Shown: piece by piece, positions 60,788 to 64,000 of the stretch
Numbering within the stretch: position 1 is the stretch's first letter
How the letters are laid out: the number at the start of each line of letters is the position of its first letter
DNA from: M3007 sp044226205
GTDB lineage: Bacteria; Bacteroidota; Bacteroidia; Chitinophagales; Saprospiraceae
Assembly: GCA_044226205.1 (NCBI GenBank)
Contig: JBGAHL010000021.1
Location: 28,866 to 92,865, forward strand
Reading direction: 5' to 3'
Length of the DNA: 64,000 bases
The notes under the pieces: model-generated
What the model saw: the letters and a program-made list of their open reading frames with translations, nothing else
The model's database searches: none
Told to the model about the DNA's origin: nothing
Program-made: the position numbers and the translations under genes

Positions 60788-60808
60788 CAGAATGACCTAA
60801 TCAGTTAC
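60774..60808. promoter_or_regulatory. Palindrome ahead of the M49 peptidase gene
   Basis: GTAACTGGTTAGGTCA (60774-60789) faces TGACCTAATCAGTTAC (60793-60808) with a 3-base spacer and one mismatch. It lies 27 bases before the ATG and could be an operator or the end of a repeat element. Confidence 0.45.
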
Positions 60809-60835
60809 AATTAACCAATCAAATTATCTTTTCCA

Positions 60836-62917
60836 ATGTATAGACACTTCCTTCCGCTTGCCCTCTTTACGGCCCTGTCGGTCACTTTCCTGACCCTGGG
60901 CTGTCAACAACAAAACGCCGACAACAAACCCGCGCCAACGCCGCCCGTTGCCGCCGACAAGGTGGTGCTCGATACGTTTGCCGATCTCCAGGTGCTGCGT
61001 TACGAGTTGCCGGGCTGGGACAAATTGTCCCTCAAGCAAAAAACCTTTATTTACTACCTCTCCCAGGCTGCCCTGGCCGGTCGCGACATCATTTACGACC
61101 AGCACTGCAAGTACAACCTGACGGTGCGCAAGACCATCGAGGGCATCTTCAATACCTACAAGGGCGACCGCAATTCGGCCGACTGGAAAGCTTTTGAATT
61201 GTATGCCAAGCGCGTGTGGTTCTCCAACGGCATCCACCACCACTACAACGAGACCAAGTTGGTACCCGGTTTCAGCAAGGAGTACTTCGCCAGCCTCGTC
61301 AACGGCAGCGACCCCGCCGCGCTCCCGCTGGCCTCGGGCGAAAATGCCGGCACGCTGATCGCCAAACTCACCCCGATCCTGTTCGACCCGACCGTGTACG
61401 CCAAGCGTACCAGCAAGGACGAAGGCGTGGACGTGATCAAGGAATCGGCTGTCAATTTTTATGAAAACCTGACCGCCGCGCAGGTCGATGCCTACTACGG
61501 ACCCAAAGTGAAAGCCGCCGGCGAAAAAGCCCCCATGATCGGCCTCAACTCCAAACTCGTGGGCGGCCTCGGTCCCCAGCCGGTCGAGCAGGTGTGGAAA
61601 TCGGGCGGCATGTACGGCCCGGCCATCGACCAGATCATCATGTGGCTTGAAAAAGCCATTCCCTACGCCGAAAACGAGCAGCAGCAAAAAGCCATCCGCC
61701 TGCTCATTGAATTCTACAAAACCGGCGACCTGAAAAAGTTCGACGAATACAACATCGCCTGGGTGCAGGACACGGCCAGCACCATCGATTTCATCAACGG
61801 TTTTATCGAAGTGTACCACGACCCGAAAGGCTACAAGGCCGACTTCGAAGCCGCCGTGCAGTACAACGACCCCGAGGCCACCGCCAAAATGGCCGTCGTG
61901 AGCCAGCACGCCCAGTATTTTGAAGACAACTCGACCATCCCCGACGAGTACAAGAAAAAAGAAGTGAAAGGTGTGTCGTACCGCGTCATCAACGTGGCCA
62001 TGGAAGGCGGCGACTGTGCGCCCTCCACGCCCATCGGCATCAACCTGCCCAACTCCAACTGGGTCCGGCAGGATTACGGCTCCAAGTCCGTCAGCCTCAA
62101 CAACATCGAAAACGCCTACGGCAAAGCCGGCGGCGCGGCGGCTGTGGCCGAATTTGCCAACGACCCCGAAGAGATCGCCCGCGCCGAGAAATACAGCGAA
62201 GCCTGCGGCAAGATGCACACCGCCCTGCACGAAGTGATCGGCCACGCCAGCGGCCAACTCAAAGCGGGCATGCCCGAGCCCAACGTCACGCTCAAACAAT
62301 ACGCCAGCACCCTCGAAGAAGGCCGCGCCGACCTCGTGGCCCTCTACTTTATGCCCGACCCCAAACTCATCGAGTGGGGCCTCATGCCCGACGCCGAGGC
62401 CTACAAGGCCGAGTACGACCAGTACATCCGCAACGGCATGCTCCAGCAGCTGCGCCGCGTTCATCCTGGCGACAACATCGAGGAAGACCACATGCGCAAC
62501 CGCCTGCTCGTGGCCTCCTGGGTGTATGAAAAAGGGCAGAAAGACGGCGTCATCGTCAAGGAAGTGCGCAACGGCAAAACCTACTACGACATCCGCGACT
62601 ACGCCAAACTGCGCGAACTCTTCGGCCAGCTGCTCGCCGAGATCCAGCGCATCAAATCGGAAGGCGACTTCAAGGCCGCCCGCGCGCTCGTGGAAGGCTA
62701 CGGCGTGAAAGTGGACCCCGCCACCGTCACCGAGGTGCGCGGCCGCTACGCCTCCCTGCCCACCAAGCCGTACAGCGGTTTTGTACAGCCCCGCCTCGTG
62801 GCCGTCACCGACGCCCAGGGCAACATCACCGACGTGAAAGTGGAAACCGAACTCGATTTTGTACAGCAAATGCTGCGGTACGGAAAGGAGTACAGTTTTT
62901 TGCCCGTGAATAATTGA
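60836..62917 (+). CDS. Dipeptidyl-peptidase III (family M49), lipoprotein
   Basis: 693 residues with a lipoprotein signal (TFLTLGC, Cys23). The M49 zinc motifs are HEVIGH (about 464-469) and EEGRAD (about 493-498), where the usual Cys of EECRAE is Gly. Other family segments: 'RVINVAMEGGDCAPSTPIGI' and 'NGMLQQLRRVHPGDNIEEDH'. It removes dipeptides from the N-terminus of oligopeptides, here probably in the periplasm or at the membrane. Preceded by a duplicated repeat and a palindrome. Confidence 0.88.
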   Translation: MYRHFLPLALFTALSVTFLTLGCQQQNADNKPAPTPPVAADKVVLDTFADLQVLRYELPGWDKLSLKQKTFIYYLSQAALAGRDIIYDQHCKYNLTVRKTIEGIFNTYKGDRNSADWKAFELYAKRVWFSNGIHHHYNETKLVPGFSKEYFASLVNGSDPAALPLASGENAGTLIAKLTPILFDPTVYAKRTSKDEGVDVIKESAVNFYENLTAAQVDAYYGPKVKAAGEKAPMIGLNSKLVGGLGPQPVEQVWKSGGMYGPAIDQIIMWLEKAIPYAENEQQQKAIRLLIEFYKTGDLKKFDEYNIAWVQDTASTIDFINGFIEVYHDPKGYKADFEAAVQYNDPEATAKMAVVSQHAQYFEDNSTIPDEYKKKEVKGVSYRVINVAMEGGDCAPSTPIGINLPNSNWVRQDYGSKSVSLNNIENAYGKAGGAAAVAEFANDPEEIARAEKYSEACGKMHTALHEVIGHASGQLKAGMPEPNVTLKQYASTLEEGRADLVALYFMPDPKLIEWGLMPDAEAYKAEYDQYIRNGMLQQLRRVHPGDNIEEDHMRNRLLVASWVYEKGQKDGVIVKEVRNGKTYYDIRDYAKLRELFGQLLAEIQRIKSEGDFKAARALVEGYGVKVDPATVTEVRGRYASLPTKPYSGFVQPRLVAVTDAQGNITDVKVETELDFVQQMLRYGKEYSFLPVNN

Positions 62918-63545
62918 GTGGGAGGCCAGATGGCGGTTAAAATAGCCATCTTGAATTTTGAGGGCAAATGATACGTTTTGCCGCGATGCGGCGCCTATTC
63001 GCTCTCGCGACCTTCCATGGCTACATACGTTGAGCCGCGATGCGGCAGTGGGGGTAAGTGCGTTTCTGGGGGTTTTCAGTAAGAGATGCCCGAAAACGCC
63101 AATACCTTGCCTGCGCCGCATCGCGGCTCAATGTATGTAACCATGGAAGATGGTGTGAGCATTTCGTGCCGCATCGCGGCATAATGTATTTTCTTAATTC
63201 TGACTTTCCGCTGTACCACCGGTTCCCAGCCATTCAAGAATGAGCTCCAAGCTAATGCGCGGCAATACAAGGCTTTCCACCAAGGATATCCGGATCGGAA
63301 ATGATGTGCGGAAAACATGGTTTGATATAGGAACCAATATAAGCCTGTTTCATCCCTCGTGCAAGCGAGCTGCCCTCCACTCGTTTAGCCCCTCCGCCCG
63401 AAGGGTGGCAGGGAAAGGGGAATGCAATTGTTCCATCCAATTGTCTACGTCTCAACATCTTGCGATTTTCCCCCTTCTCCGGGGCGAAGGGCCGGGGCGG
63501 GGTGAAAAAATCCTTTTCTTTACCCCCGCAAACACTTGCTTTCCC
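62918..63545. other. 628-base gene-free region
   Basis: Contains the long inverted repeat at 62980-63180. Further right (about 63380-63500) are GC-rich motifs related to the palindromic element of 54593 (CCCCCTTCTCCGGGGCGAAG and GGGCCGGGGCGGGGTG) but no clean copy. No coding frame is supported. Confidence 0.65.
62980..63180. repeat. Inverted repeat of about 66-base arms, GCCGCGATGCGGC ends
   Basis: Left arm 62980-63046, right arm 63115-63180, 68-base centre. Each arm starts and ends with GCCGCGATGCGGC or its complement; the inner part ('CTTCCATGG', 'TACATAC', 'TTGAGCCGCGATGCGGC') matches across the axis with few mismatches, except for about 16 bases near the outer ends. Resembles a MITE or a structured RNA. 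Confidence 0.8.
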
Positions 63546-64000
63546 ATGCACCCCTTCCTCACCCGACCCGAAAACTTCACCATCCCCGGCCTCCTGCTGC
63601 CCGAGTCGCAGCAATGGCTGGCCGCCATGGTGTACGTGCCCGGCGGTACATTTCGTATGGGCAGCGCCGAAGGCGCGCCCGGCGCCTTTGACGACGAATA
63701 CCCCGATCACGACGTAAGCGTCCCTTCCTTTTTTATCGGCCGGTTCCCTGTCACCCAGGCGCTCTGGAAAGCGGTGATGGGCGAGGGCGACAACCCTTCT
63801 TTTTTCAAAGGCGATGAGCGGCCGGTGGAGCGGGTGTCGTGGGAGAGGATCACCGGGGAGTTTTTGCCGGCGCTGTATAAAATGACCGGCATTCTCTTTC
63901 GCCTGCCGACGGAGGCGGAGTGGGAGTACGCAGCCTCACCCCCCGGCCCCCTCTCCAAAGGAGAGGGGGTGAGGATCGCAAGTGAGGGCGCCTCCCCCTC
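63546..64000 (+). CDS. SUMF1/EgtB-type sulfatase-modifying domain protein, partial
   Basis: The frame opens at the ATG 63546 and runs off the window (151 codons seen). 'AAMVYVPGGTFRMGSAEGAP', 'PDHDVSVPSFFIGRFPVTQA', 'VSWERITGEFLPALYK' and 'FRLPTEAEWEYAA' are FGE-sulfatase domain motifs (formylglycine-generating and related proteins). At the point where the family normally continues 'RGG', the frame instead enters the palindromic element at 63934, giving 'SPPGPLSKGEG'. No signal peptide is visible. Function beyond the fold class is unknown. Confidence 0.85.
   Translation, partial: MHPFLTRPENFTIPGLLLPESQQWLAAMVYVPGGTFRMGSAEGAPGAFDDEYPDHDVSVPSFFIGRFPVTQALWKAVMGEGDNPSFFKGDERPVERVSWERITGEFLPALYKMTGILFRLPTEAEWEYAASPPGPLSKGEGVRIASEGASP
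63934..64000 (+). repeat. Second copy of the palindromic element (cut by window end)
   Basis: Left terminal repeat CCTCACCCCCCGGCCCCC at 63934-63951 is identical to that at 54593. The TCTCC/GGAGA hairpin follows, and the inner segment ATCGCAAGTGAGGGCGCC is the inverted complement of the one in the first copy. The right end lies beyond the window. Confidence 0.82.

Larger units (their letters stand above)
60473..60835. other. 363-base gene-free region with duplicated segment
   Basis: Contains a CGCGAGGC-TTT-GCCTCGCG hairpin (60528-60546), two direct copies of a 91-92 base segment and a palindrome just before the peptidase gene. No protein-coding frame is supported. Confidence 0.7.

Noticed and set aside
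60824..63121. A 765-codon minus-strand frame opposite the M49 gene
   Set aside because: Antisense shadow; the plus strand carries zinc motifs and a lipoprotein signal.
1..64000. tRNA, rRNA, transposase, integrase or phage modules
   Set aside because: None recognised on either strand by eye; no attachment-site duplication was identified.

Overview
The window looks like chromosomal DNA of a Bacteroidota member, and a Saprospirales-type bacterium (Lewinella/Haliscomenobacter relatives) is my best guess. Evidence: several secreted proteins end in type IX secretion (T9SS type A) sorting domains; there is a TonB-dependent receptor with a carboxypeptidase-like N-terminal domain, a DUF4249 lipoprotein and an OmpH/Skp chaperone; and candidate promoters match the Bacteroidota TAnnTTTG -7 box. 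Coding DNA is fairly GC-rich and gene density is high. I see no rRNA, tRNA, CRISPR array, transposase or phage gene.

Layout. 1-5.3 kb: 3' end of a polysaccharide flippase, three secreted proteins and a membrane-anchored AraC regulator. 5.4-12 kb: tetR-tolC-adaptor-RND efflux operon on the minus strand. 12-17 kb: def, ruvX, a CYTH protein and a large DUF2723 membrane protein. 17.3-21 kb: a heptamer repeat in front of an M43-like secreted protease, followed by two tandem copies of a secreted-protein gene with a divergent centre. 21-31 kb: OmpH, a CarboxypepD_reg-like protein, a HEAT protein, purF, a SAM hydrolase, a lipoprotein, a Gfo/Idh/MocA oxidoreductase, a di-haem peroxidase, PPK2. 31-37 kb: mscL, then an amino-sugar cassette (3,4-ketoisomerase, acetyltransferase, aminotransferase, GT2) and a divergent GT39-like glycosyltransferase. 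37-44 kb: a purple-acid-phosphatase-like protein, a TonB receptor, a WYL regulator, an SRPBCC protein. 44.5-48.9 kb: an apparent operon of ECF sigma factor, small membrane protein, Spy/CpxP-like sensor, MbnP, MbnH-like di-haem enzyme and YHYH protein. 49-58 kb: DUF1203, Ada-like, GNAT, polysaccharide deacetylase, DUF4249, a 1196-residue ThuA/sugar-dehydrogenase/cytochrome fusion, and a DsbA/HxlR divergent pair. 58-64 kb: pckA, a small lipoprotein, a dipeptidyl-peptidase III (M49) and a partial SUMF1-type protein.

The points most worth a second look are: (i) the 7-bp repeat between a start codon and a signal peptide at 17377-17456, which looks like a phase-variation switch and is currently out of frame; (ii) the tandem secreted-protein genes with near-identical ends and a divergent centre; (iii) a 96-bp palindromic element inserted in frame in one gene, with a second copy in another gene at the window edge; (iv) the sigma factor-CpxP-MbnP-MbnH-YHYH operon, a plausible metal-responsive envelope protein-modification system; and (v) several families of intergenic inverted and tandem repeats.

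All functional calls come from reading motifs by eye; no database search was run.
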